NCBI GenBank assembly: GCA_031261785.1
Contig: JAISIZ010000088.1
Location: forward strand, 1 to 55,910
DNA length: 55,910 bases
Direction of reading: 5' to 3'
DNA from: Mediterranea sp. (in: CFB group bacteria)
Lineage (GTDB): Bacteria; Bacteroidota; Bacteroidia; Bacteroidales; Bacteroidaceae
Within the stretch, counting starts at the first letter, position 1. Each line of letters begins with the position of its first letter. Position numbers and translations under genes: made by a program. Shown here one piece after another: positions 19,601-27,377 of the stretch. The notes under the pieces are model-generated. The model was not told the DNA's origin. It saw only the letters and a list, made by a program, of their open reading frames with translations, and searched no databases.

Positions 19601-21020
19601 GGATTCGCGCGCCTCCGTCCGCATAGAGGTATTCTTGCCGCACGATGCCATTGCGAAGCTTGATGGCTTCGTAGACGAGTTCGGGGGCGGTATCCAAGGC
19701 TAATAGAGAATTCTTGTACTTGGAATAGAGCAGGAACTCGTATAGCTTCCTGTCGTTCCTTTCATAACGTTTCCTGAAATTGTAACGTATGAGCAGCATG
19801 TACAAGAGCATTTGCACATAGTGCTGCTCTTTCTTAACCGGAGTGTTCGGGTCATTTTGCGGAAAGCCACATTTCCCCGATTTCTGCTCTATAAGGAGCT
19901 TATAATCCAACTGTAACAGGTCCATACGTCCCTGCAATCCTAACATCTCGGAGAAGAAAGAGGGTTCCAATATGACCTTATCCTTATTGAATTGCTTTAT
20001 ACGTTTGGGTAAGTCCTCATGTATGGCATTGTGTATGTTTCGCATTTGGCTTTTAGCCTCGTCATGAAATCCCTGGTCAATGGATACTGGCAGGAAACTG
20101 AAAGCGTTATCTTTAAAGAATCTCCACGCATCTTCTCGATAAGAGTGCTCCTCCGGTCGCAGGTAGATCTCCGAATCGAGCATTTGGCTCGCGAAGTTTC
20201 CCAATAAGATGGCCTCCGTATGGGTATATGGCTTTATCTTGTTCAACAGATAGATGTATGGAGAGTGGCTATAGTTTTCAAAGCAGGAAGCGATGGAAGA
20301 TATATCTACCAGGAAGTCCGGCTCAAGGATGATAAGCTCCGGGAGCACGGTGTCTCCCTCTTTTCTCGGCCTTATCAAGTTCAGTTGCGTCCCTCTATGA
20401 AGCGTGTCTTTTATATAAGTCCAATCATAATTATAATACAGGTTACTATAGAGGGAATTTGGCATACCGTCGTAAGCGTAGAAAACTTTCGTTTCTTCCA
20501 ATCCGTCTATGTCGCCATAGATAAAGGCTTCATCCCAGCTATCGACAATCATACGCGCATACTCTTTGAGGAGAGCTGGTTGGCGGCTTTTCTTTTCTTC
20601 AAGTGGATAGAGACGCTTAAATGCTTCCGGCACGGGAGTTGACGTAACAAGGCTGATAAATTCGCAGAGTGCCCTGAAGTCGTATAGATAGTATTCTTCA
20701 AGCTCCTTGTCTTTTCTCTCATTACGCTCTCGAAATCTCACACGGGCATCATTTGTGATGCGTCGTAAATAAGGAGAGGCATGATGCTCCTTCAGCAAAT
20801 AGTCCGTTTTTGGCCATGCCCCTCCAAATCGGACGCGAACAAAGTTGGTGTTCTGGTCGAGAAAAGACATGAACACTTGATTTAGCTCCTCGTAAATCTT
20901 GCGATAATTGGGGACAAGCCCTGATATACCCCGCAAACGTTCAAAGAAATTGGCCGCCATCTCTGGCTCATAGACCTTATCCTGGATATGGCCAGCCTTT
21001 TCATCCATCTGTGCGCTCAT
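16650..21020 (-). CDS. RecB/Cas4-like nuclease - SF1 helicase - SAM methyltransferase fusion
   Basis: A 1456-residue, probably cytoplasmic protein with three recognisable parts. The PD-(D/E)XK nuclease motif is at 364-407: GRMD (Asp367), LLIEQK (Glu378, Lys380) and QxxxY (Gln403, Tyr407), as in RecB, Cas4 and Dna2. An SF1B-type helicase of the Upf1/Dna2 group covers about 710-1130: GPPGTGKT (728-735), IIDEAS (847-852), GDHKQLPA (881-888), VIVPYRSQ, TVERYQGSQ and NVALTRAR (1108-1115). The last about 190 residues carry a class I methyltransferase signature: FIDIGCGPATSG (1284-1295), then YTGIDIS (Asp1315). The nuclease-before-helicase order is that of Dna2. It is translationally coupled (ATGA) to the DUF1848 gene. 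Two lines I counted are 40-47% GC, well below nearby core genes, which suggests transfer. Function is unknown; nucleic-acid defence or repair is the best guess. Confidence 0.85.
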   Translation of the reverse strand: MSAQMDEKAGHIQDKVYEPEMAANFFERLRGISGLVPNYRKIYEELNQVFMSFLDQNTNFVRVRFGGAWPKTDYLLKEHHASPYLRRITNDARVRFRERNERKDKELEEYYLYDFRALCEFISLVTSTPVPEAFKRLYPLEEKKSRQPALLKEYARMIVDSWDEAFIYGDIDGLEETKVFYAYDGMPNSLYSNLYYNYDWTYIKDTLHRGTQLNLIRPRKEGDTVLPELIILEPDFLVDISSIASCFENYSHSPYIYLLNKIKPYTHTEAILLGNFASQMLDSEIYLRPEEHSYREDAWRFFKDNAFSFLPVSIDQGFHDEAKSQMRNIHNAIHEDLPKRIKQFNKDKVILEPSFFSEMLGLQGRMDLLQLDYKLLIEQKSGKCGFPQNDPNTPVKKEQHYVQMLLYMLLIRYNFRKRYERNDRKLYEFLLYSKYKNSLLALDTAPELVYEAIKLRNGIVRQEYLYADGGARILGDITADGLNTKRAANRLWNDYQKPQIEELLSPIHNASALEQAYYYRFMTFLETEHLLAKIGNNTKENSGFASKWYNSLESKLQAGDIYDRLTLMSPSPRHQGWVEEVSLRFDERGSGENANFRIGDIVALYPYKDGEEPDLRRTMVLRCTIKDIKADEITLYLRSSQTGPHIFHYQENKNALWAIEHDFFESSFNSLYRGMYAFLSAPQERKDLLLSQREPEIDETLSLNGEYGSFNELALRVKQAKDFFLIIGPPGTGKTSFGLVNTLKEELSNPDSSILLLAYTNRAVDEICEKLVNLVKEDAMNGFIRIGSKFSCSDAYKPYLLSEKLQPGESLSRFKEAVLAERVFVGTTTAINSHIELLKLKCFNLVIIDEASQITEPQIMGLLSAEYEKGRSAISKFVLIGDHKQLPAVVQQSADESRVEEPLLKKILLTDCRFSLFERLLQKYKSDKRVVYRLTAQGRMHHDIALFSNVSFYHNTLTEAEERQWKKLDGKTRGENGIEDLLTTRRVAFIAVPSPENSVSDKVNLNEAKVIAATVVKIYELHRKGFDAKKTIGVIVPYRSQITAIRSAIGEYEIDVLRHVTIDTVERYQGSQREYIIYGFTIQKYYQLSFLTSLSFEEDGDIIDRKLNVALTRAREHLLLVGNPELLTNNFTFFKLMELIRGKHGYFAIDPSKYVTGEFGVPDLPDGDLNLSRATYTLGQKYNEAYRRLVQEPIVAESEGWPDLVLGRDMQTNLNAIGYGRINFSNQLSLFNDDVGVEFNPREQVLLYCYYIMRMHYCSGKALFSTYRKWMETYILAYGGRLQFIDIGCGPATSGIAFTEAFLTDAPNMLYTGIDISVEMKKMGSAFLQSTQGEKLRIRMIESFSELNKKYWDSCSELPTLIIFNFSYFFSNISARFAGELGQMIGETMHDYPLNKFLFIIQHSENDSKINSYKAFQSKIEPYVNRVKREKSTFNYFLNHQERTLPFCYEILESAR

Positions 21021-22090
21021 TGTTGTTGTTTACTTGTTATCATTTCTCCATAGGGATTCAGCAAATGTGTCCTGTAATTGAGCCTGGCCATCTCGCCTGA
21101 GGTGTTGGCGTAGCAATATTTGCAACAGTGGGGGCAAGTGTTATATGCGCCAATGTCCTTGCTCTGGATGCATCCACATAGCTTGCGTTGCCCTTTGTCT
21201 TTGTTACTTCGGCTCTTTATGGCAAATTGTCCATTCCTCAAAGTTATAAAGTCGGGCATCGTACCCAGCAGATCAATGGGGTGGACTTCGTCGACAACGG
21301 TAACTCCGAGAAATCTCATCAGTTCCTTGTCCGAGTGCCCCATCCTGATGATGAGGTTGTCGTCTATGCAACGATTATGGACAATCCCATACTTTTCAAG
21401 GTCTATCTGTTCCGAGCAGGTAGCCAGTTGGTAACCCCACTTGTGGTTTAGAAGGGAGAGAGTGGACGCAAATTGCTCCATTTGTCCCGCTGTCCACTCC
21501 CTATACGGAACGTGATCTCGCTCAAGATTCAGCTTTACCTTCTTGTATATGGCAATATCCACAAAGCTGAAAACCATCTTCTCGATGTAACCTTTCAATT
21601 GATCGCCAATGTCTTCAATTCTGCGAAGCAGGATTTCCGGCTCAAGCCGGTCCGTTACGATCAGAGGATCAAAGCGCCATATCACGGAGCCGAATCCCAG
21701 TCTATCCACCAATCTTTTGAAAGTATCCATTCGCTTTTGCAGCGATGGAACCCTCTCAAACTCCTCTGACGCATAATCATTCAATGTGTATTGGATGTAA
21801 CATTTGATGTCGCGCCGTTCCAATTTCTCGAGATGCTTCAATAGAGGATATGGATTTTTGGACCAAAAGACGATGAAACGGGTATCGTGATAGGACACGT
21901 AGCTCTTTTGTCCGTTGAAGGGATTCGTCCAAGCGGAATACCCCACAGACAATCGATGAAAAAACCAATCCGCATAGAAAGCCGGTATATCGGTGCTTCT
22001 GCTTGCCGATACTATAACAGGGGCTTGCGCATTATCAATGACCTCACCGCTTTCAAGCTGTAATTTTACTCCTTTTATTTGATGATCCAT
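21017..22090 (-). CDS. DUF1848 protein with C-terminal radical-SAM-like cysteine motif
   Basis: 357 residues from the ATG at 22090; an ATG at 22138 would add 16 residues but lies inside the terminal repeat of the adjacent inserted element. The N-terminus SASRSTDIPAFYADWF and later WSKNPYPLL are typical of DUF1848 (PF08902). Near the C-terminus it has CGC (305-307) and CPHCCKYC (319-326), which contains the CX3CX2C spacing of radical SAM enzymes. The Pfam family is described as resembling the radical-SAM iron-sulfur cluster but at the other end of the protein. Its stop overlaps the start of the nuclease-helicase-methyltransferase gene, so the two are made together. The substrate is unknown. 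Confidence 0.85.
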   Translation of the reverse strand: MDHQIKGVKLQLESGEVIDNAQAPVIVSASRSTDIPAFYADWFFHRLSVGYSAWTNPFNGQKSYVSYHDTRFIVFWSKNPYPLLKHLEKLERRDIKCYIQYTLNDYASEEFERVPSLQKRMDTFKRLVDRLGFGSVIWRFDPLIVTDRLEPEILLRRIEDIGDQLKGYIEKMVFSFVDIAIYKKVKLNLERDHVPYREWTAGQMEQFASTLSLLNHKWGYQLATCSEQIDLEKYGIVHNRCIDDNLIIRMGHSDKELMRFLGVTVVDEVHPIDLLGTMPDFITLRNGQFAIKSRSNKDKGQRKLCGCIQSKDIGAYNTCPHCCKYCYANTSGEMARLNYRTHLLNPYGEMITSKQQQ

Positions 22091-22127
22091 TCGCCCGGAT
22101 TCCTTGTCTTTTCGTCGAAACTGACTC

Positions 22128-22569
22128 AACTTTCGCAAGTATTCGAGTTCAGGGTTGACAAGCTGATGAATAGAAGGCCTGAAAGACCTGAAAGATTAGT
22201 GATGAGCGAATCGTTAGCTGAGTGCCCTGAAAGGGCTGAGAGGTGGCTGTAAGCCTTTGCCTGAAAGGCTCTTAACCCAGCCCAACGCAGAGCGAGGAAC
22301 GAGCGGCACGTTGGGTTTCCTGTGGGCATATCACGTTGCGCCCTGTAGGGGCAACTTATCTCTACATCGTAAATCATGAGGGATAACCTGGGCTTACAGC
22401 CCGAAACGTCACACACCCGCGGGAACCCAACGCGTCGCTTCGCTCTGCGTTGGGCTGGGTTAAGAGCCTTACAGGCATAGGCTTTCAGCCACCTCTCAGC
22501 CCTTTCAGGGCATCCTGTCCAGCGATTGGTCAACCTTGCTAAATCCATACCATAATACTTGCGAAAGTT
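22128..22569. mobile_element. 442-bp MITE-like foldback element
   Basis: It is bounded by perfect 16-bp inverted repeats, AACTTTCGCAAGTATT at 22128-22143 and its inverse at 22554-22569. Inside, about 74 bp at 22223-22296 are nearly perfectly inverted at 22439-22512. Smaller palindromes occur in the stems and centre: GCCCTGAAAGGGC, GCCCTGTAGGGGC (22340-22352) and GGGCTTACAGCCC (22390-22402). There is no coding capacity. I see no clear target-site duplication. It lies between tatC and the DUF1848 operon and includes the region where that operon's promoter should be. Confidence 0.7.
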
Positions 22570-22591
22570 CAAAAACGGATGCCAATCAGGC

Positions 22592-23410
22592 CTATTTTTC
22601 GGCTTCCTCCCCCTCTTCTTTTTCCTCTGCCTTCTTCTTGTCCTTGATCATCAGTATGCTCATCTCGTAGAGCAGATAGAGAGGGATAGATACCACGCAC
22701 AGCGTGAAAGGGTCGCTCGTCGGGGTGATGATGGCGGCGACTACCACGACAATGACGATGGCGTATCGGCGATACTTGCGCAGAAAGGAGCGGTTGACAA
22801 GCCCCATGAGCGAGAGCAACCATGTCACCAGCGGCAGCTCGAAGGCCAGCCCCATGCAGAGGTTGAGCATCATGAAGTTGTCCATGTAGGAGTTGAGCGA
22901 GAGGATGTTGTCGACCTCCGCGCTCAGTTGGTAGGTGGTAAGGAAGCGCAGCGTCAGGGGAAACACGATGAAGTAGCCGAGCAACATGCCCACGTAGAAC
23001 ATGACCGTGCCCACGCCGAGCGCTTTCTTCACCCCTCGCCGCTCCTTGGCGTAGAGGGCGGGGTCGATAAAGTTCCATACTTCGAAGAAGAGGTAGGGCA
23101 TGGTGGTGATGATCGACATCCAGAACGAGGTGGATATCTGGATAAAGAAGGGGGCGGCCAGATTGATGTTGATGATCTTCACGTTGAATTGCTCGGTGAA
23201 GAAGCTGTCGGTGAGGTTCAGCGACTGGCCGATATACCGTAGTAAGTCGTATAGGATGAAATCGTCGTGGCAAGGTGCCAGAATGACGCGGTCGAACAGG
23301 TAGGGCATGGCGATGAAATAGCCTACGGCTACCACCATCCATATCCCTATCACCCGAAAAAGCACCCGGCGCAAGACTTCCAAATGATCCCAAAAGGACA
23401 TTTCCGCCAT
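22592..23410 (-). CDS. tatC: Sec-independent protein translocase TatC
   Basis: A 272-residue inner-membrane protein with six hydrophobic segments. It begins MAEMSFWDHLEVLRR, the usual TatC N-terminal motif for reading twin-arginine signals, and contains YLFFEVWNFIDPAL and ITPTSDPFT, which match conserved TatC regions. The tail is charged (KKKAEEKEEGEEAEK). It starts 9 bases after tatA, so the two form an operon that exports folded proteins. The spacer before the next gene downstream holds the 442-bp inserted element. Confidence 0.95.
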   Translation of the reverse strand: MAEMSFWDHLEVLRRVLFRVIGIWMVVAVGYFIAMPYLFDRVILAPCHDDFILYDLLRYIGQSLNLTDSFFTEQFNVKIININLAAPFFIQISTSFWMSIITTMPYLFFEVWNFIDPALYAKERRGVKKALGVGTVMFYVGMLLGYFIVFPLTLRFLTTYQLSAEVDNILSLNSYMDNFMMLNLCMGLAFELPLVTWLLSLMGLVNRSFLRKYRRYAIVIVVVVAAIITPTSDPFTLCVVSIPLYLLYEMSILMIKDKKKAEEKEEGEEAEK

Positions 23411-23419
23411 TGCGATCCG

Positions 23420-23638
23420 TTATTTCTTCGTGTCAGCCGGTGGCGTGTCGATCTCGTCCTTGGCCTTGTTGATCTCTTCCTTGGCCTCGTTCACTCCGTC
23501 CTTGAAGCTCTTCACGCCCTTGCCCAGGCCGCGCATCAGTTCGGGAATCTTCTTCCCTCCGAAGAGGAGCAAGACGATCAACGCGATAATAATCAGCTCA
23601 GGTCCGCCTGGCAGGCCTATCAGTAATACATGTGTCAT
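23420..23638 (-). CDS. tatA: Sec-independent protein translocase TatA/E
   Basis: A 72-residue protein with one N-terminal membrane helix, then the amphipathic helix [16 protein letters not shown] with the conserved FGxxKxPEL motif, and a charged tail. It forms the Tat pore with TatC, whose gene follows after 9 bases. There is no tatB, which is normal for Bacteroidota. Confidence 0.93.
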   Translation of the reverse strand: MTHVLLIGLPGGPELIIIALIVLLLFGGKKIPELMRGLGKGVKSFKDGVNEAKEEINKAKDEIDTPPADTKK

Positions 23639-23715
23639 ACAGCAACGGTTTTAAAATTTAATATTGAGGTTTCATGTGATTGTCGGGGGACAAAGGTAGG
23701 GGTTTTAAAATTAAA

Positions 23716-23813
23716 AATTGAGCATTGAGAATTAAAAAATGAACGCGGGGAGCCATTCCAGCCGCACGGCGGAGTCTCCTCTACATTCATTTTCTAATTC
23801 TCAATGCTCAATT
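23716..23813. terminator. inverted repeat ending the murF-alr gene
   Basis: The 19 bases AATTGAGCATTGAGAATTA (23716-23734) are perfectly inverted at 23795-23813, and the pairing continues imperfectly toward ATGAA/TTCAT. The right arm covers the murF-alr stop codon. AT-rich hairpins of this sort commonly end genes in Bacteroidales. It separates murF-alr from tatA, which is on the same strand. Confidence 0.6.
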
Positions 23814-26297
23814 TACGAAGTATACGCGCTTGACGCGGCTTGATACGCTGGTGAGCACTTCGTAGGGTATGGTGCCCAACGTGTCGGACAGCTCGGTGAT
23901 GGGCAGCTCGTCGCCGAAGATGAGGGCGGTGTCGCCCTCCTGGCAGTCGATGTCGGTGACGTCGATCATACAGATGTCCATGCAGATGTTGCCCACGTAT
24001 GCCGCCCTCTGGCCGTTCACGAGGCAGTAGGCGTTGCCCTTGCCGAGGTGCCGGTTCAGCCCGTCGGCGTAGCCGATGGGGATGGCGGCGATGCGCGACG
24101 GCCGTGCCAGATGGCCCATGCGGCTGTACCCCACGGTGTCGATGGCGGGTACGTCGCGAATCTGCAGGATGGTGGTGCGCAGCGTGCTCACGTTGTGCAG
24201 CATGGAGTTGTCCACGGGATTCACGCCGTATAGTCCGATGCCAAGGCGTACCATGTCGAACTGCGCCTCGGGGAAGCGTTGGATGCCCGCCGTGTTGCAG
24301 AGATGGCGCAGGATCTTGTGCCCGAAGGCGGCCTGTAGCTCGGCGGCGGCCTGCTCGAACCCCGCGATCTGCAGTCGGCTGAAGTCGTCGAACTCCGCCG
24401 AGTCGCTCCCTACGAAGTGGGAGAATACGGAGCGGGGAATGACGGCGTTCTGGCCTCTCAGGCGATCGGTCAGCTCCGCCATCTCGTCGGGGGCGAAGCC
24501 GAGGCGATGCATGCCCGTGTCTATCTTCACGTGTATGGGGTAGTTGGTGATGCCCTCTTTCTCGGCGGCGTGTACGAGCGCGTCGAGCAGGTGGAAGCTG
24601 TACACCTCCGGCTCCAGCTTGTTGTCGAACAGGGTCTTGAAGGTGGTCAGCTCGGGATTCATCACCATGATGGAGGCGGTGATTCCCGCCTTGCGCAGCT
24701 CGAAGCCTTCGTCGGCCACGGCCACGGCGAGGTAGTCGACGTGATGTTCCTGCAGCGTCTTGGCAATCTCGTACGAGCCGGCCCCGTAGGCGGCGGCCTT
24801 GATCATGCATACCGTCTTGGTGCTCTCGGGCTGGAGCAGCAGCGAGCGGTAGTGGTTGAGGTTCTCTATCATGGCGCCGAGGTTCACCTCGAGGATGGTT
24901 TCGTGCATCTTCCGCTCGAGGGCCTCGGTGAGCAGGTCGAAGCTAAACTTGCGCGCCCCCTTGATGAGTACCGTCTCCTGCTGGAGTGTCCGCAGCAGCC
25001 CCGAGGTGAGCAGCGACTGCGTGTCGGCGAAGAAGTGCCGTTCGGGCAACTCGTCGAAGCGTGCGGCGGCGGCCGTGATGGCGGGTCCTACGCCGATGAG
25101 CTTGTCCACCTCCCGCCGCACGGCCAGGCTGGCTACCTTGCGGTAGAGCGTCGCGGGACTTTGCCCCGTCTCCAGGATGTCCGAGAGGATGAGGGTGCGC
25201 TTCAACCCTTTCTTCTCCGAGCGCCTGACGAGGAAGTCGAGGGCGATGTCGAGCGAGGCCAGGTCGGAGTTGTAGCTGTCGTTTATCAGCACGCAGCCGT
25301 TCTTCCCCTCCTTCACCTCGAGGCGCATGGCCACAGGTTCGAGCCGTCGCATGCGTTCGGTGATCCGCCGCGGGGGAAGCATGAGGTAGAGGCAGGCGCC
25401 AAGGCAGTTGAGCGCGTTCTCTATCGACGCGTCGTCGACGAAGGGTATGCTGAACGTATTCTCCATGTCGAGGTATCGGTAGGCGATGACGGTTTGGTCG
25501 TCGAGTTTCTCCACCTGGCTGATATAGAGCGGCCGTTCGATGTCCTTCCGGCTCCACGCGATCTCGCGGGCGGTGAGCATGGACTTCGCCATGCAGCCGG
25601 CCAGCAGCTCGTTGTCGCCGTTGTATATCACCACTTCGCAGTCCTTGAAGAGGGTGATCTTCTCCATGCACTTCTCTTGCAGCGAGTGGAAGTTCTCCTG
25701 GTGCGCCCCGCCGATGTTGGTGAGGATGCCGATGGTGGGCTGTATCATACGTTTCAGCGCCGCCATCTCGCCCATCTCGGAGATGCCGGCCTCGAAGATT
25801 CCCAGCTCCGTGTCGTCCGCGAGTTGCCACACCGACAGGGGGACGCCGATCTGCGAGTTGTAGCTACGTGGCGAGCGGACGACGCGCGTCTGGGGCGAGA
25901 GCAGCTGGTGCAGCCACTCTTTCACTATCGTCTTCCCGTTGCTTCCCGTGATGCCGATCACGGGCACGCGGAACCGTTCCCGGTGTTTCTCGGCAAGCTT
26001 CTGCAAGGCTTTCAGCGGTTGGGCGACGACGAGGAAGTTGGCGTCGGCCATCCTTACCTTATCTATATAGGTGTCGAGGTCGTTCTCCGTGAGCACGAAG
26101 TTGCGCACGCCCCGCTCATAGAGGTCGGGGATGTAGCGCGCTCCATTGTTTCGCTTGGTGGCGATGGCGAAGAAGAGTGTCTCCTCGGGAAAACTTAGCG
26201 AACGGCTGTCCGTGAGCAGCCAGTCGATGCTGGCTCCGGCACTTCCCAGCCGACGCGCGTTTAGGTACTTTGCGATAGATTCAATCGTGTATGGCAT
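23808..26297 (-). CDS. bifunctional MurF-type ligase / alanine racemase
   Basis: 829 residues from the ATG at 26297 (MPYTIESIAKYL); a longer open frame continues upstream but crosses the GSCFA gene. The N-terminal half is a Mur ligase with GITGSNGKT (115-123) and NDSYNSD, matching UDP-MurNAc-tripeptide:D-Ala-D-Ala ligase. The C-terminal half, from about residue 465, is a fold-type III PLP alanine racemase with the PLP lysine near residue 500 (MIKAAAYGAGS), GYSRMG and GNICMDICMIDV. The fusion is known in Bacteroidota and joins D-alanine supply to its incorporation in peptidoglycan. The start lies 37 bases inside the 3' end of the GSCFA gene, so the two are coupled. Confidence 0.94.
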   Translation of the reverse strand: MPYTIESIAKYLNARRLGSAGASIDWLLTDSRSLSFPEETLFFAIATKRNNGARYIPDLYERGVRNFVLTENDLDTYIDKVRMADANFLVVAQPLKALQKLAEKHRERFRVPVIGITGSNGKTIVKEWLHQLLSPQTRVVRSPRSYNSQIGVPLSVWQLADDTELGIFEAGISEMGEMAALKRMIQPTIGILTNIGGAHQENFHSLQEKCMEKITLFKDCEVVIYNGDNELLAGCMAKSMLTAREIAWSRKDIERPLYISQVEKLDDQTVIAYRYLDMENTFSIPFVDDASIENALNCLGACLYLMLPPRRITERMRRLEPVAMRLEVKEGKNGCVLINDSYNSDLASLDIALDFLVRRSEKKGLKRTLILSDILETGQSPATLYRKVASLAVRREVDKLIGVGPAITAAAARFDELPERHFFADTQSLLTSGLLRTLQQETVLIKGARKFSFDLLTEALERKMHETILEVNLGAMIENLNHYRSLLLQPESTKTVCMIKAAAYGAGSYEIAKTLQEHHVDYLAVAVADEGFELRKAGITASIMVMNPELTTFKTLFDNKLEPEVYSFHLLDALVHAAEKEGITNYPIHVKIDTGMHRLGFAPDEMAELTDRLRGQNAVIPRSVFSHFVGSDSAEFDDFSRLQIAGFEQAAAELQAAFGHKILRHLCNTAGIQRFPEAQFDMVRLGIGLYGVNPVDNSMLHNVSTLRTTILQIRDVPAIDTVGYSRMGHLARPSRIAAIPIGYADGLNRHLGKGNAYCLVNGQRAAYVGNICMDICMIDVTDIDCQEGDTALIFGDELPITELSDTLGTIPYEVLTSVSSRVKRVYFVN

Positions 26298-27262
26298 ACT
26301 TGTTTCTCCTTTTGGAGGTCTAAGTACGGGTATTTTTCGATAAGTCGTTCGATTTTTAACACTATTTGTTCTAAAAAGCGTTGATAGGCTTCGCCTTCGG
26401 GATGAAAGGGTTTGTGCGCCAACGCTTTTTCCACTTCCTCGATCTCGGCGAGAAGCCGCCTCGTGGCGGGCGTGAAGAAGGTGTCGCCAAAGCGTTGCCA
26501 GAGGTATCCAACGGCTACGGGCGAGGGGTGCGCCATGTCGTCGGCCGTGAAGCGATAGTCGCGCAGCTCGTCCAGCACGATCTCGTAGGCAGGGAAGTAG
26601 AAGAGGCGCGAAGGGTACGCGGCTCGCAGGCGTTCGATGGCCAGTAGCAGGGTGGCCTTGCTCAGCTGGTTGGCGTGCAGGCCGTCGCGGAGGTGACGGA
26701 TGGGGCTTACCGTGCACAGTATCCTCACGCCGGGTGCCCGCCGGATAAGCTTCTCGATGAGTGGCACGCAGTTTTCCACGATCTCCTCCACCGAGAGGAG
26801 GCGGCGACAGAATTCCCGCTCGGGCAGCTTATGACAGTTGGACACCACCTCTCCCGACGCCTTCCCTTCGTACACGTAGGCCGTGCCGAAGGTGAGCATC
26901 AGCCAGTCGAGCATAGGCAACTCCTCCGTGGCTTGGCGCAGGCGAAGGTTGATGCCGCGCAACGCCTCCTCGGGCGTGGCGGCCGAAAAGCAGCCATGGT
27001 GCATCGGGCTGTGCCACAGCCCTTGGTGCGCGAAGAGGTCGGCGGCCCCGTACACCTTGCCGTCCAGCGTCTCGCCTATCGCCTTGGCCACGGAGAGCGG
27101 ATTGTAGAGTGTCCCGAAAGGATTCACGTCCACGCGGAACTTGGCTTGGGTGAGCCTCTCGCCGATGTTCCCGGCGAAGCAGGAACCCATCAGCATCAGC
27201 CGCTCGTGGTGGCTCACGGGAGGCAAGCCGGTCGGCAATTCGACTATGGTCCGGAAGTTCAT
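26261..27262 (-). CDS. GSCFA domain protein
   Basis: About 333 residues. The start at 27262 (MNFRTIVELP) fits the family best; an ATG at 27280 would add six residues. The motif LMGSCFAGNIGERL gives the family its name (PF08885). The C-terminal half has features of SGNH-like hydrolases, including a late AHPSPVAVGYLWQRF motif with a conserved His. A hydrolase or acyl-transfer role near the cell envelope is possible but unproven. It overlaps murF-alr by 37 bases and is probably the first gene of that transcript, so a link to wall synthesis is reasonable. Confidence 0.88.
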   Translation of the reverse strand: MNFRTIVELPTGLPPVSHHERLMLMGSCFAGNIGERLTQAKFRVDVNPFGTLYNPLSVAKAIGETLDGKVYGAADLFAHQGLWHSPMHHGCFSAATPEEALRGINLRLRQATEELPMLDWLMLTFGTAYVYEGKASGEVVSNCHKLPEREFCRRLLSVEEIVENCVPLIEKLIRRAPGVRILCTVSPIRHLRDGLHANQLSKATLLLAIERLRAAYPSRLFYFPAYEIVLDELRDYRFTADDMAHPSPVAVGYLWQRFGDTFFTPATRRLLAEIEEVEKALAHKPFHPEGEAYQRFLEQIVLKIERLIEKYPYLDLQKEKQVCHTRLNLSQST

Positions 27263-27319
27263 TTGCGTCTCTTTCTGCATATCGGCGGTAAAGATACGCG
27301 TTTTTTAGTGCCACAGCCA

Positions 27320-27349
27320 TTGCCATACCAATAAAAATGGCGTACTTTG
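27320..27349 (+). promoter_or_regulatory. candidate kbl promoter
   Basis: TTG near 27320-27322 and TACTTTG at 27343-27349 sit about 20 bases apart, close to the Bacteroidota -33/-7 pattern but one base short of TANNTTTG. The kbl ATG is at 27378. The gap is divergent, so a promoter for the GSCFA gene is also expected here. Confidence 0.45.
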
Positions 27350-27377
27350 CCTAACAATTTGTTAAGCATAACACACT

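Noticed and set aside
21017..22090. Spore photoproduct lyase or photolyase identity for the DUF1848 protein
   Set aside because: The radical SAM cysteine motif is near the C-terminus and the N-terminal sequence is that of DUF1848, so a named repair enzyme cannot be claimed.
22128..22569. Intact insertion sequence or retron
   Set aside because: The element is 442 bp with no transposase or reverse transcriptase frame; only a foldback element is supported.
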